Under the pieces are notes generated by a model. It made no database searches. It had not been told where the DNA came from and saw only the letters and a program-made list of their open reading frames with translations. Source: Escherichia fergusonii ATCC 35469 (GTDB lineage Bacteria > Pseudomonadota > Gammaproteobacteria > Enterobacterales > Enterobacteriaceae). Taken from it: a stretch of 64,000 bases of DNA. The stretch is from contig NC_011740.1 in the NCBI RefSeq assembly GCF_000026225.1, forward strand, positions 4,464,001 to 4,528,000, written 5' to 3'. Positions 26,334 to 35,928 of this stretch are shown here, piece after piece (the first letter of the stretch is position 1; each line of letters starts with the position of its first letter). The position numbers and the translations under genes were made by a program.

Positions 26334-27578
26334 TTAGTTACGTAGCGCGTTGTTTGACAGACGTTCGTCTTCCGCCATGCAGGCCGCAGCAGTGAACAGT
26401 ACGTCAGTGGAGGAGTTCAGGGCGGTTTCACAGGAGTCCTGCAATACGCCGATAATAAAGCCAACGGCAACCACTTGCATGGCAATATCGTTCGGAATAC
26501 CGAACATATTGCAGGCCAGCGGAATCAGTAACAGCGAGCCGCCCGCGACGCCGGAAGCACCACAAGCACACAGCGAAGCCACTACACTCAATAATAATGC
26601 TGTCGGCAGATCCACCGGAACACCCAGAGTATGTACCGCTGCCAGTGTTAATACGGTGATGGTGATTGCCGCACCTGCCATATTGATGGTGGCGCCCAGT
26701 GGAATAGAAACGGAATAGGTATCGCGATCAAGATTCAGTTTTTCACATAACGCCATATTCACCGGAATATTGGCCGCAGAGCTGCGGGTAAAGAAGGCGT
26801 ATACGCCACTTTCGCGCAGGCAGGTCAGCACCAGCGGGAACGGATTACGACGAATTTTCCACCATACCAGTAACGGGTTTATCACCAGTGCAACCAGCAG
26901 CATACAGCCAACCAACACCATTAGCAGTTGCGCGTACCCCCACAGTGCATCAAACCCGGTAGTTGCCAGTGTGGAAGAGACCAGGCCGAAAATACCAATG
27001 GGAGCGAAGCGAATCACCAGTTTCACCATAAAGGTGACGGCACTGGACATATCATTAATCAGGTTTTTTGTTGTCTCGTTACCGTGGCGCAGTGCAAAGC
27101 CGAGGCCAATTGCCCATACCAGAATGCCGATATAATTACCTTTCAGCAGAGCATCAATTGGGTTAGATACCATGCTCATCAGCAGGCCGCGCATGACTTC
27201 CACAATGCCGGATGGCGGTGTGATATCGCCTGCACCAGTGGTGAGTTGTAGTGTTGAAGGGAAGGCGAAGCTGAAAACTACCGCCGTCAGTGCAGCAGTA
27301 AAAGTACCTAACAGATAGAGAAACAGAATCGGGCGAATACTGGTTTTTTGCCCGTGCTGGTGGTTAGCAATAGAAGCCATAACCAGCATCAGCACAAGAA
27401 CCGGAGCAACCGCTTTCAGTGCGCCAACGAATAAGGTGCCTAACAGACCGACAGCTTCAGCTGCAGGTTTTGAAACCCATGCCAGAATGATCCCGAGAAC
27501 GAGACCGACCAATATTTGTTTTACCAGGCTTCCCTGAGCCAAACGCTGAAGCAGCCCCGGCGAACGTTGCGTAGTCAT
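26334..27578 (-). CDS. sstT: Serine/threonine:Na+ symporter SstT
   Basis: 414-residue dicarboxylate/amino acid:cation symporter (DAACS family). Family motifs are visible: the serine-rich FFTRSSAANIPVN hairpin and ATINMAGAAITITV near residue 300. The start at 27578 (MTTQRSPG) matches K-12; Met at 27608 would add ten residues. Full length. Confidence 0.95.
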   Translation of the reverse strand: MTTQRSPGLLQRLAQGSLVKQILVGLVLGIILAWVSKPAAEAVGLLGTLFVGALKAVAPVLVLMLVMASIANHQHGQKTSIRPILFLYLLGTFTAALTAVVFSFAFPSTLQLTTGAGDITPPSGIVEVMRGLLMSMVSNPIDALLKGNYIGILVWAIGLGFALRHGNETTKNLINDMSSAVTFMVKLVIRFAPIGIFGLVSSTLATTGFDALWGYAQLLMVLVGCMLLVALVINPLLVWWKIRRNPFPLVLTCLRESGVYAFFTRSSAANIPVNMALCEKLNLDRDTYSVSIPLGATINMAGAAITITVLTLAAVHTLGVPVDLPTALLLSVVASLCACGASGVAGGSLLLIPLACNMFGIPNDIAMQVVAVGFIIGVLQDSCETALNSSTDVLFTAAACMAEDERLSNNALRN

Positions 27579-27785
27579 TTTTGTGATCCTTGGTGTGATG
27601 TTGCTCATCCAATGTGCGCTTTGTTAGTGCATCTTTCTGGATGTAATAAGGTGTTTACCTGAGTGAGTATAAGGAAAGATTACGTTCGGGGAAGCGTAAA
27701 ATGCTGGAAATTACGCGGCGCGTCATAGTTTTTAACTAAATTATTACAATTGTGCCGGGAAGCGTTGCACTTCCCGGCGCTTTGG

Positions 27786-28754
27786 TTACTGCATCTGTTG
27801 TTTTTTATCGTGCTGATAATTCACCCAGGCATTGACGATAAGAGTCAGTACCAGAATGCCAAACACCACACCCAGCGAAACGGCGATCGGAATATGGTAG
27901 AAGTCGACAATCAGCATCTTGATACCGATAAACACCAGAATCACCGCCAGACCATATTTGAGCATCGAGAAACGTTCTGCTACGCCCGCCAGCAGGAAAT
28001 ACATCGCACGCAGGCCGAGGATCGCAAACAGGTTTGAGGTCAGCACAATAAACGGATCGGTGGTCACGGCGAAGATAGCCGGAATGCTATCCACGGCGAA
28101 AATCACGTCGCTCAACTCCACCAGAATCAGTACCAGCATCAGCGGCGTGGCATACAACAAACCATTCTTACGCACAAAGAAATGCTCGTTGTCGATGGTG
28201 TCGGTCATGCGCAAATGACCGCGCAGCCAGCGCACCAGCGGCTTGTCGCCAATGCCTGATTCATCTTCATGGGCGAGCGCCATCTTCACACCGGTAAACA
28301 GCAGGAAGGCACCGAAGATATACAGGATCCAGTCGAACTGCGAAATCAGCCAACTGCCAGTGAAGATCATGATGGTACGCAGAACAATCGCCCCGAGTAC
28401 GCCATACACCAGCACGCGCCGTTGTAACGCCGCCGGGACAGAGAAATAGCTGAACAACATCAGCCAGACAAAGACGTTATCGACCGCCAGCGATTTCTCA
28501 ATCAGATAACCGGTGAGAAAGGCCAGTGCCTGTGGATCGGCAACGGCGCGACCTTCGGTTTGCACCAGATACCACCAGAAAGCGGCGTTAAACAGTAAAG
28601 ACAGCGTCACCCAGACCAGCGACCAGGCCGCAGCCTGTTTCATGGTCATGGCATGTGCCCCACGACGCCCCTGTAACAACAGGTCGATAGCCAGCATAAT
28701 GGCGACAACAACAGCGAATCCGCCCCATAACAATGGCGTGCCGACAGTATTCAT
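27786..28754 (-). CDS. alx: TerC-family membrane protein Alx
   Basis: 322-residue inner-membrane TerC-family protein, alkali- and manganese-inducible, linked to Mn efflux. Family motifs SLAVDNVFVWLMLF (about residue 88) and LVELSDVIFAVDSIPAIFAVT (about 205) carry the acidic residues expected to bind Mn. It follows the long PRE leader RNA. Confidence 0.95.
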   Translation of the reverse strand: MNTVGTPLLWGGFAVVVAIMLAIDLLLQGRRGAHAMTMKQAAAWSLVWVTLSLLFNAAFWWYLVQTEGRAVADPQALAFLTGYLIEKSLAVDNVFVWLMLFSYFSVPAALQRRVLVYGVLGAIVLRTIMIFTGSWLISQFDWILYIFGAFLLFTGVKMALAHEDESGIGDKPLVRWLRGHLRMTDTIDNEHFFVRKNGLLYATPLMLVLILVELSDVIFAVDSIPAIFAVTTDPFIVLTSNLFAILGLRAMYFLLAGVAERFSMLKYGLAVILVFIGIKMLIVDFYHIPIAVSLGVVFGILVLTLIVNAWVNYQHDKKQQMQ

Positions 28755-28755
28755 A

Positions 28756-28985
28756 GAAGTTCCTTACACATAAAAAAACGGCCAACGTCGGAAGACGTCA
28801 GCCGCTGCTTTTTATGCATAGACCTCGCCTTCCGGCAAGGTCTCACTTACAACAAAAAAGGAATACGTCTGCGTATTCCTTTCGGGTTGCCCGGTGACCG
28901 GATGTGGTTTTTCACACATCGTAATGACGATCGACCGACAATGAAGTTACTCCCCTTTGCAGGTAACAAAGTATGACAGACCATT
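28756..28985 (-). ncRNA. yybP-ykoY riboswitch / pH-responsive element in the alx leader
   Basis: About 200 nt upstream of alx contain successive strong hairpins on the minus strand: an ATACGC...GCGTAT arm pair around 28862-28880, a GACCTTGCCGGAAGGCGAGGTC hairpin written across 28821-28844, and GACGTCTTCCGACGTT near 28784 before the ribosome site. The layout and the alx context match the known Mn-sensing riboswitch that relieves translation at high pH or Mn. The boundary is approximate. Confidence 0.8.
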
Positions 28986-29036
28986 CACCCAGTCAATGGT
29001 CTGTTACATGCCTTTTACACTGCTTTACGGTAACCA

Positions 29037-30023
29037 TTATTGTTTTACGCTATCTGCCGGAAAAATCACCCCCGTCTGGCGGCGGATCTCGGTCAGCAGT
29101 TTGGCGGTGATGCGACTGACCGCCAACCCTGGATGATCCACCAGATGTTCATCCACCAGTTCAGCAAACAGCTCTGCTTCGTAGAGCATGGTATTAATAT
29201 GCTGCGGCTGAGTGAGATCCTGCATCTGGCTGCCGCGCGGCACAAAACACACTTTCTGGCATTCAGACAGTTTTTCAATCACCAGCGATCCCGCTTCGCC
29301 CTGAATCTCGCTTGCCAGGACAGAATCGCTCACTTTTGAGTGCTGCAACGTAACGCTGAAATCACCGTAATCCATCACCACCACGCCGTGGGCATCCACA
29401 CCGCTTGCCAGCAAACTGGCGGTCGCTTGCACGCTTTTCGGCTCACCAAATAACGCCACCGCCGACGCCAGACAGTAAAAGCCGATATCCATAATTGAAC
29501 CGTTGGAGAATGCCGGATTGAAGGTGTTGGGATTCTCGCCGTCCAGATAACGCTGATATCGCGAGGAATACTGGCAATAGTTGAAAAAGACTTTACGCAA
29601 TTTGCCGACTTTCGGCAGCGCCTGGCGCAACAAATGAAAATTCGGCAGGCTGGCGGTTTTAAATGCCTCAAACAGCACCACCTGATTTTCCCGCGCACAG
29701 GCAATGGCTGCATCCACTTCCGCCAGATTCGACGCCAGCGGTTTCTCGCAAATCACATGTATCTTGTGGCTAAGGAAAAGTTGTGTCTGGGAAAAGTGCA
29801 GGGCATTCGGGCTGGCAATATACACCGCGTCAATGGCATCGCTTTTCGCCATCGCTTCCAGCGACGTAAACAGATGCTCGACAGAAAAATCATTGGCGAA
29901 GTGCTGGGCCTGTTCAAGGCTGCGGGAATAGACGGTGGTTAACTTGTATTTACCGCTCTCATGGGCGGCCTCGACGAACTGGCGGGTGATCCAGTTCGTG
30001 CCAATCACAGCGAAACGTATCAT
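29037..30023 (-). CDS. ygjR: Gfo/Idh/MocA-family oxidoreductase YgjR
   Basis: 328-residue NAD(P)-binding putative dehydrogenase. Its Rossmann start is FAVIGTNWITRQFVEA, and CEKPLASNLAEVD near residue 93 carries the family EKP catalytic lysine. The substrate is unknown. The start at 30023 (MIRFAVIG) is preferred to 30041. Downstream of ygjQ in the same direction. Confidence 0.92.
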   Translation of the reverse strand: MIRFAVIGTNWITRQFVEAAHESGKYKLTTVYSRSLEQAQHFANDFSVEHLFTSLEAMAKSDAIDAVYIASPNALHFSQTQLFLSHKIHVICEKPLASNLAEVDAAIACARENQVVLFEAFKTASLPNFHLLRQALPKVGKLRKVFFNYCQYSSRYQRYLDGENPNTFNPAFSNGSIMDIGFYCLASAVALFGEPKSVQATASLLASGVDAHGVVVMDYGDFSVTLQHSKVSDSVLASEIQGEAGSLVIEKLSECQKVCFVPRGSQMQDLTQPQHINTMLYEAELFAELVDEHLVDHPGLAVSRITAKLLTEIRRQTGVIFPADSVKQ

Positions 30024-30108
30024 AACGCGTGGATACTCCATAAAGGGATTCTGCCGTCAATGTAGCACGCCTTTTTCATCTTCGACGTGCGCAGTGCGCA
30101 GATACGCA

Positions 30109-30801
30109 TTATTTCTGCGCCGGACAGCCATGCTCGCTAAACGGCCCAATCATGACCGACGGCCCGAGATATTTCGGCTGTCGATGGAGGATTTTCGCAT
30201 CAATCACCGCGCTGACTCTGGCAAGTTTTTCCCGCAGTTGAGTATATAAACCGTGCTTCATATTCAGGTCCGGCGCGTTAAAGCCGATGGCATCAATGCC
30301 ATATTGCTTTGCCAGCCAGATGGCGCGTTGGTTATGAAATTCTTGCGAAATAATGGTGATATGGTTTTCCCCAAACACTTTTTTGGCACGCACTACCGAA
30401 TCAAGCGTTGAGAATCAGGCATAGTCGCAGAAGATCACTTTTGCTGGTACGCCTTTAGCGATCAAAGCCTGCTGCATGCCTGACGTTTCATCGTAATTTT
30501 TACGTCCGTTATCGCCACTGACCAGCAGCCATTTCACTTTTCCGGCGTGGTACAACTCTGCTGCGGTATCAATACGTCGGGTAAAGTAGCGATTACCCGG
30601 CCTCGCCCCCAACAATAAACCCACGTTACGCGCCGGAACGGCGTTAACATCGCTCCAGGTCAGCTGTTTGCTGGCGTTGACCATTGCGCGATCGGCGATA
30701 AAAATTGTCGCTCCTGCCACAAGTAACAGTAAGCAGGCAATCTTTAGAGTCCGGCGAGAAAAACAAACGCGGCGAAGAAGGCGGGCAAATGCGCGCAGCA
30801 T
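30109..30801 (-). pseudogene. ygjQ: ygjQ interrupted by a single in-frame TGA
   Basis: A DUF218/SanA-like protein with an N-terminal membrane anchor (ACLLLLVAGATIFIADRA) that would be 230 residues long. The frame stops at TGA 30415-30417, giving a 128-residue product ending CDYA. It then continues in the same frame as FSTLDSVVRAKKVFGENH to TAA at 30109. In K-12 the residue at the stop is Gly (GGA), so one G-to-T change explains it. No frameshift or other decay is visible, so this is a recent inactivation unless read-through occurs. Confidence 0.88.
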
Positions 30802-30877
30802 GGTCGTTATCCTTAACGAAAGGGGGGAGGTCGATTTTAGGCGCTAAAGGAGGAAAAGATAACGCCTGAAATTATTT

Positions 30878-31381
30878 TCAGATTTTGTCCTGCCCAAGCG
30901 ACAACTGCGTTAGCCACAGCCGGGTGTCGAACTCAAGCTGGTGGTACTGCGGTTCCATATGACAGCACAACTGGTAAAACGCTTTGTTGTGCTCTTTCTC
31001 CTTCAGGTGCGCCAACTCGTGCACCACGATCATGCGCAAAAACGGTTCTGGCGCGTTACGAAACACAGTAGCGACGCGGATCTCTGCTTTTGCTTTCAGC
31101 TTGCCGCCCTGCACACGCGAAACAGCGGTATGTAACCCGAGCGCGTTTTTCAGCACATGAATCTTATTGTCATACATCACCTTATTGATCGGCGGGGCAT
31201 TGCGCAGAAACTGATTCTTCAGATCCTGAGTATATTGCCAGAGGGCTTTATCGGTGGCGTAGTCGTGCGTTCCTGGATAGCGTTTTGCCAGCACATCGCC
31301 CAGACGCTGTTCATTAATCAGCGTGCGCACCTGGGAAAGTAGCTGCTCGGGATAACCCTGAAGATAAGTAAGATTGCTCAT
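30878..31381 (-). CDS. ygjP: Putative zinc metalloprotease-like protein YgjP
   Basis: 167-residue YgjP/WLM-type protein with the zinc motif HELAHLKEKEHNKAFY, which resembles M48/SprT-like peptidases. No peptidase activity is established to my knowledge. The start at 31381 (MSNLTYLQ) fits; an upstream Met at 31417 overlaps the rlmG promoter region. It is divergent from rlmG with an 84-bp gap. Confidence 0.92.
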   Translation of the reverse strand: MSNLTYLQGYPEQLLSQVRTLINEQRLGDVLAKRYPGTHDYATDKALWQYTQDLKNQFLRNAPPINKVMYDNKIHVLKNALGLHTAVSRVQGGKLKAKAEIRVATVFRNAPEPFLRMIVVHELAHLKEKEHNKAFYQLCCHMEPQYHQLEFDTRLWLTQLSLGQDKI

Positions 31382-31465
31382 AACCGCCCACGAAAAAGAG
31401 AAAAAGGGTATACTCACGCACCCTTTTCAGGGGCAACGTCGAAATTTTATCATTCAGGAGGGCCG

Positions 31466-32602
31466 ATGAGCCACTTAGACAACGGTTTCCGTTCACTGAC
31501 ATTACAACGTTTTCCGGCGACGGATGACGTTAACCCGCTACAGGCGTGGGAAGCGGCGGATGAATATTTGCTGCAACAGTTGGACGACACAGAAATCCGC
31601 GGCCCGGTGTTGATCCTGAATGATGCCTTTGGTGCGTTAAGTTGTGCACTGGCGGAACATAAGCCGTACAGCATTGGCGACTCATACATCAGCGAACTGG
31701 CGACGCGCGAGAATTTACGCCTCAACGGGATTGATGAGTCGAGCGTGAAGTTTCTCGACAGCACCGCCGACTACCCGCAACAGCCGGGTGTGGTGCTGAT
31801 CAAAGTGCCGAAAACACTGGCATTGCTGGAACAGCAACTGCGTGCGCTGCGCAAAGTGGTCACGTCGGATACACGTATTATTGCCGGTGCCAAAGCCCGT
31901 GACATTCACACTTCCACGCTGGAACTGTTCGAAAAAGTGCTCGGCCCGACCACCACCACGCTGGCATGGAAAAAAGCTCGCCTGATTAATTGCGCTTTCA
32001 ATGAACCGCTGCTGGCCGATGCGCCGCAGACCGTTAGCTGGAAGCTGGAAGGTACTGACTGGACTATCCACAACCATGCGAATGTCTTCTCCCGCACCGG
32101 GCTTGATATCGGCGCGCGCTTCTTTATGCAACATCTGCCGGAAAATCTCGAAGGTGAGATTGTCGATCTCGGCTGTGGTAACGGCGTTATTGGCCTGACA
32201 CTGCTTGATAAAAACCCGCAGGCGAAAGTGGTGTTTGTCGATGAATCACCGATGGCGGTTGCTTCCAGCCGTTTGAACGTTGAAACCAACATGCCCGAGG
32301 CGTTGGATCGCTGCGAGTTTATGATCAACAACGCGCTCTCCGGCGTGGAGCCTTTCCGCTTTAATGCTGTGCTCTGCAACCCGCCGTTTCATCAGCAACA
32401 TGCGCTGACTGATAACGTCGCCTGGGAGATGTTCCACCATGCCCGCCGCTGCCTGAAAATCAACGGCGAGCTGTATATCGTTGCCAACCGTCACCTGGAT
32501 TACTTCCATAAACTGAAGAAGATTTTCGGCAACTGCACCACTATTGCGACGAATAATAAATTTGTGGTGCTGAAAGCGGTGAAGCTGGGGCGTCGTCGGT
32601 AA
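31466..32602 (+). CDS. rlmG: 23S rRNA m2G1835 methyltransferase RlmG
   Basis: 378-residue SAM-dependent methyltransferase that modifies G1835 of 23S rRNA. It has a degenerate N-terminal domain and a C-terminal catalytic domain with IVDLGCGNGVIGL (about residue 232) and the N2-guanine motif CNPPFHQ (about 308). AGGAGG precedes ATG 31466. RsmC (46163-47194) has the same two-domain layout. It is the last gene on the left side of the apparent rearrangement junction. Confidence 0.95.
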   Translation: MSHLDNGFRSLTLQRFPATDDVNPLQAWEAADEYLLQQLDDTEIRGPVLILNDAFGALSCALAEHKPYSIGDSYISELATRENLRLNGIDESSVKFLDSTADYPQQPGVVLIKVPKTLALLEQQLRALRKVVTSDTRIIAGAKARDIHTSTLELFEKVLGPTTTTLAWKKARLINCAFNEPLLADAPQTVSWKLEGTDWTIHNHANVFSRTGLDIGARFFMQHLPENLEGEIVDLGCGNGVIGLTLLDKNPQAKVVFVDESPMAVASSRLNVETNMPEALDRCEFMINNALSGVEPFRFNAVLCNPPFHQQHALTDNVAWEMFHHARRCLKINGELYIVANRHLDYFHKLKKIFGNCTTIATNNKFVVLKAVKLGRRR

Positions 32603-32764
32603 GTCTTGTTTGTAATGCCGGATCAGGTGTCAGTTCCTGGTCCGGTAAATATTGGTTTACTTCTTTCTTGCCGGGTACTGGTCATTGGTGACGTTGCGGG
32701 AAAGTAATTAAAGCGTATTATTCCACAATAAATAATGCACTTTAATTATAGGTCGTGTGAATAT

Positions 32765-33553
32765 ATGAAGGGATTCTTTAAAGCAAAAGGAATTAATGGC
32801 GCAATTAATATTGGTGCGTTCATTAGTTTTATTACCTCTTTTATGACCTTTCTCCCCTTTTTTTTACCGTCAAGTTTAGTTTCGAATAACATTTTCTACA
32901 CGGTGATAAATATATTTATCGCCATAATGTGGTTAATTATTTCCGTTGGGATTTATAAAAAAATACAGATTTGTGCCTGGCTGTCCATATTTTTTTATAT
33001 TGTAAATCAATGTGCTATTATTATTGATACGGGATACACACGGTTCAATCTGCTGTGGCCTTTGGGTATTTATTTTTTTTGCTGCACCGTTGTGGCTGTT
33101 CGACTTTCTTCTCGGGAGAGAAAAGAAGGAATTAGTCTTGAATACCGACTGAGGAAAGATGCTTTTAAACTCTTCATCGCTATGGTGTTGGTTTTTGGGG
33201 CCGGAGTGTTTATCTCGATGAAAATAAATGATTACTTAGTCCAGAATCTTTGGGGAGAGTATGTCAAAGCTATTGAGGTCGAAAGAGAAAGATCTAAACT
33301 ACCGATTAAAATTGACAATAATGTAACGTTAATGAATTTTTATATTGAAGATAAATCATTGGTTATGGAATATGACACAAAGAATTTAAAAACATTAAAT
33401 GCTACAGAATGGTACGATAAAACAAAAAGCGACTTTAAGCGTTTTTGTTGGGTAAACGTTATTCAGGTAAAAGGGTTTCAGGTAATATATCGTTTTACCC
33501 AGGGATATGAAAAAAGAGAGTTTAAATATAACGTTCTTGATTGTCGTAATTAA
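32765..33553 (+). CDS. AT-rich orphan membrane protein of unknown function
   Basis: I do not recognise this gene. It encodes about 262 residues from Met 32765 (MKGFFKAKG); the ATG at 32735 would add ten residues, and neither has a strong ribosome site. Five hydrophobic segments are visible: GAFISFITSFMTFLPFF, VINIFIAIMWLIISVG, AWLSIFFYIVNQ, LWPLGIYFFCCTVVAV and LFIAMVLVFGAGVFI. They precede a soluble C-terminal domain of about 90 residues with two Cys. Base composition is clearly more AT-rich than its neighbours, suggesting transfer. It lies between rlmG and opgB, which are not neighbours in K-12. Confidence 0.75.
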   Translation: MKGFFKAKGINGAINIGAFISFITSFMTFLPFFLPSSLVSNNIFYTVINIFIAIMWLIISVGIYKKIQICAWLSIFFYIVNQCAIIIDTGYTRFNLLWPLGIYFFCCTVVAVRLSSRERKEGISLEYRLRKDAFKLFIAMVLVFGAGVFISMKINDYLVQNLWGEYVKAIEVERERSKLPIKIDNNVTLMNFYIEDKSLVMEYDTKNLKTLNATEWYDKTKSDFKRFCWVNVIQVKGFQVIYRFTQGYEKREFKYNVLDCRN

Positions 33554-33584
33554 AAATTAATAGAAACAGCATGAGCGCGTTATC

Positions 33585-33626
33585 TGCCAGCGGTGGCGTA
33601 CAAGTACTTGCACGCCACCGCTGGCA
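33585..33626. terminator. 42-bp near-perfect palindrome downstream of opgB
   Basis: TGCCAGCGGTGGCGT pairs perfectly with ACGCCACCGCTGGCA. The centre CAAGTACTTG is itself palindromic, with only one A/C mismatch pair (33600 and 33611). It begins 10 bp past the opgB stop codon. It may act as an opgB terminator, but no T-run follows on the minus strand. Its size is unusual for a simple terminator. Confidence 0.85.
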
Positions 33627-33636
33627 CTCAAGCTCG

Positions 33637-35928
33637 CTAACCTTCACGCTCAACAACTTTGATTTCAACCATACCAATCCCCAGTTTTCGTGGTGAATGC
33701 CCCAGGATATTCCCCTCGTTGGTGGCGATGGGTTCCGGCGGCACAATTACTACGGTACTGGCGCTGTTGGGGTTATCAAAATGCAGCGTGGTGGTAGTGA
33801 CTTCATTACCCAGCACCATTGTCTGTTCTTCATTACCAATGCGAACGGGTATCGGTTTGCTGGCGTTCGTGCCGTAGGCTTTGGCAGTAATCACCAAATC
33901 AAATTTCTTCGGCAGCGGTGCGTTGTATTCAATTTTCACTTCATCACCCAGTTGGGCGTTGGACCAACGTCCCCACGACTCCGGGCGGGAAATGCCACTG
34001 AATTGTTTTACCTCTTCCGGCGCGCCTGCGACATTAAAGATAAAACTGTCGGCTTTATAACGGATATCGTTATCAACGATTTTCAGCGTATCGACGTTAC
34101 CTTTATAGCGCTCCATATCGATAACCGTATCTTTGAAAGCGGTTTTACCCTGCCATTGTGGTTTATCAACATGCTGTACACGTTGTTCTCCGCCCAGTTG
34201 CCCTTGAGACACACACCAGTCGGTAGAAAGCGATAATTCAGGTGCCCACAGCCGCGCCATTTTGTAGCAGCGATCGACCCAGACAAAGTTATCGCGTGGG
34301 GCGAAGTCCGCCAACTGGAAGCGCAGTGGGGCAGAATATTCACTTTCAGGCAGTGGTTCTACACGTTTATCGGAAACACGTAGCAGCAGCGGTAAGCGGA
34401 AATGGCTGCCAGAAAACGCAATGGTGTTTTTATCCTGATCGATTGTGAACGCTTTTATCTCTTTCGGGAATTTCCACAGCCGAATTATATCTGGCTTCCA
34501 GGCCAGTGTTTTCTCTTTGATATTCAGGAAAATTTCCGACATCGACTGCCCGGACAAACTGCTACGGCCAAGACCAAGAAAATTATCGCCACCAAGGATA
34601 TCCAGTACGGTTGCGCCGTTATCCATCGTATTACGCTTCACCGCCAGCGTTTCCTGTTGTGGTTTATCACCACGCAGTACAAAAAACAGGTTATTACGAT
34701 CCTGTTTGTTCAGGTATTTCCACGCCGTGTTATTCATTGCCAGATGATCTGACGAAACCACAATCACCGTGTTTTTAAACCACGGCGATGCTTTGATTTT
34801 ATTAATGAAAGTAGCAATATTTTCCTGGCTGCAGCTCACTGCGCTAAACGATTGATTTTGTTTACCATCAAAGTCATACCGTTTGCGATTGCAGGTACGG
34901 GAGATAAAACCGTCAGGGTGGTGAGTGTCCACCGTCAGTGTGAATAATGAAAACCGCTGACCAGACCGGGAAAGCTCTTCAAATTTTTTCCAGGCTTCAT
35001 CAAGCACCGTATCGTCGTAAAAGCCCCAGTCATTGCGGTAGGTTGGATCGGCTACGACACCTTTTAACTCTTCTGCACCGTACAGATGATCAAAACCGTG
35101 AGATTTCAGGAACACATCTTTGCCCGCAAAGCGCAAATTGGCCCCTTGGACAAAATAATTCTGATAACCGGAGTTTTTCAGGATATCGCCAAGACAGATA
35201 TTTTGTGGAAAGAAGCTGGAAACTGACGCCGAGGCGTTACCCTCAAAAGGCGCAAACAGAGGAATTCCACACTGCGAGGCAACCATTCCGGCAATGGTGT
35301 AATCCGTACCAGGTAGCTGCATCGTGTGGCTGAAATCCATGCTTTCATTTTTAATTGCCCCCAGCTCTGGCGTCAGATCCGGGAAGGCCTCGTTATCAAA
35401 ATAGGTGCGCTCAAGACTTTCGCCATAGATATACACCAGATTCAGTTTCGGATTCGGGATCGTTTTTGCCGGTTCTTTGTAGTAAATAGCAAAATCGGGA
35501 TCGCCATCGCGAGTCTGCGACTTAACCAGTTCCGTAATCTGCCGAAATGCCGGACTGGCATCTACAGAGCCCAGCGCTAAGAGCAGAGCCAGTAAGCTAT
35601 AACCAAAATGGTGCGGGTGATGACGACGACGGCGCAGGATCCAACCCAGCGAAACAAAAACTGCAGTCAGCGCCAGCACAATACCAACGCCTGGCAGAAT
35701 ATACTTGCCAATGCCCGCGCCAGTCAGGCTATTTGTCAGCGTGTAAAGCACTGCATCATTGATGCCGTCACCAGTAAAATAATCGCTAGCATATAGGGTG
35801 ATATTGAGCACAACAAATAACCCAAGCACCGTCAGCGTGGCGGCAAACCACCAGGTGTTACGACCTGCTTTCCAGGCATAAATCAGCACGGAAGCGAGGA
35901 AAAGGGCAAAGGAGAGTAACTCTGACAA
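33637..35928 (-). CDS. opgB: Phosphoglycerol transferase I (OpgB/MdoB)
   Basis: 763-residue inner-membrane enzyme that adds phosphoglycerol from phosphatidylglycerol to osmoregulated periplasmic glucans. Four N-terminal membrane helices (to about residue 130) are followed by an LTA-synthase-like sulfatase-fold domain with IYGESLERTYF and the PGTDYTIAGMVASQCG nucleophile region, then a C-terminal beta-rich domain. The start is TTG at 35928 with AGGA seven bases upstream, matching the K-12 start; the ATG at 36006 is out of register with family length. It is the first gene right of the junction; in K-12 its 3' neighbour is lgoD. Confidence 0.93.
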   Translation of the reverse strand: MSELLSFALFLASVLIYAWKAGRNTWWFAATLTVLGLFVVLNITLYASDYFTGDGINDAVLYTLTNSLTGAGIGKYILPGVGIVLALTAVFVSLGWILRRRRHHPHHFGYSLLALLLALGSVDASPAFRQITELVKSQTRDGDPDFAIYYKEPAKTIPNPKLNLVYIYGESLERTYFDNEAFPDLTPELGAIKNESMDFSHTMQLPGTDYTIAGMVASQCGIPLFAPFEGNASASVSSFFPQNICLGDILKNSGYQNYFVQGANLRFAGKDVFLKSHGFDHLYGAEELKGVVADPTYRNDWGFYDDTVLDEAWKKFEELSRSGQRFSLFTLTVDTHHPDGFISRTCNRKRYDFDGKQNQSFSAVSCSQENIATFINKIKASPWFKNTVIVVSSDHLAMNNTAWKYLNKQDRNNLFFVLRGDKPQQETLAVKRNTMDNGATVLDILGGDNFLGLGRSSLSGQSMSEIFLNIKEKTLAWKPDIIRLWKFPKEIKAFTIDQDKNTIAFSGSHFRLPLLLRVSDKRVEPLPESEYSAPLRFQLADFAPRDNFVWVDRCYKMARLWAPELSLSTDWCVSQGQLGGEQRVQHVDKPQWQGKTAFKDTVIDMERYKGNVDTLKIVDNDIRYKADSFIFNVAGAPEEVKQFSGISRPESWGRWSNAQLGDEVKIEYNAPLPKKFDLVITAKAYGTNASKPIPVRIGNEEQTMVLGNEVTTTTLHFDNPNSASTVVIVPPEPIATNEGNILGHSPRKLGIGMVEIKVVEREG

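Noticed and set aside
30415..30417. TGA in ygjQ as a selenocysteine codon
   Set aside because: The K-12 residue is Gly, and no SECIS-like hairpin follows; a nonsense mutation is simpler.
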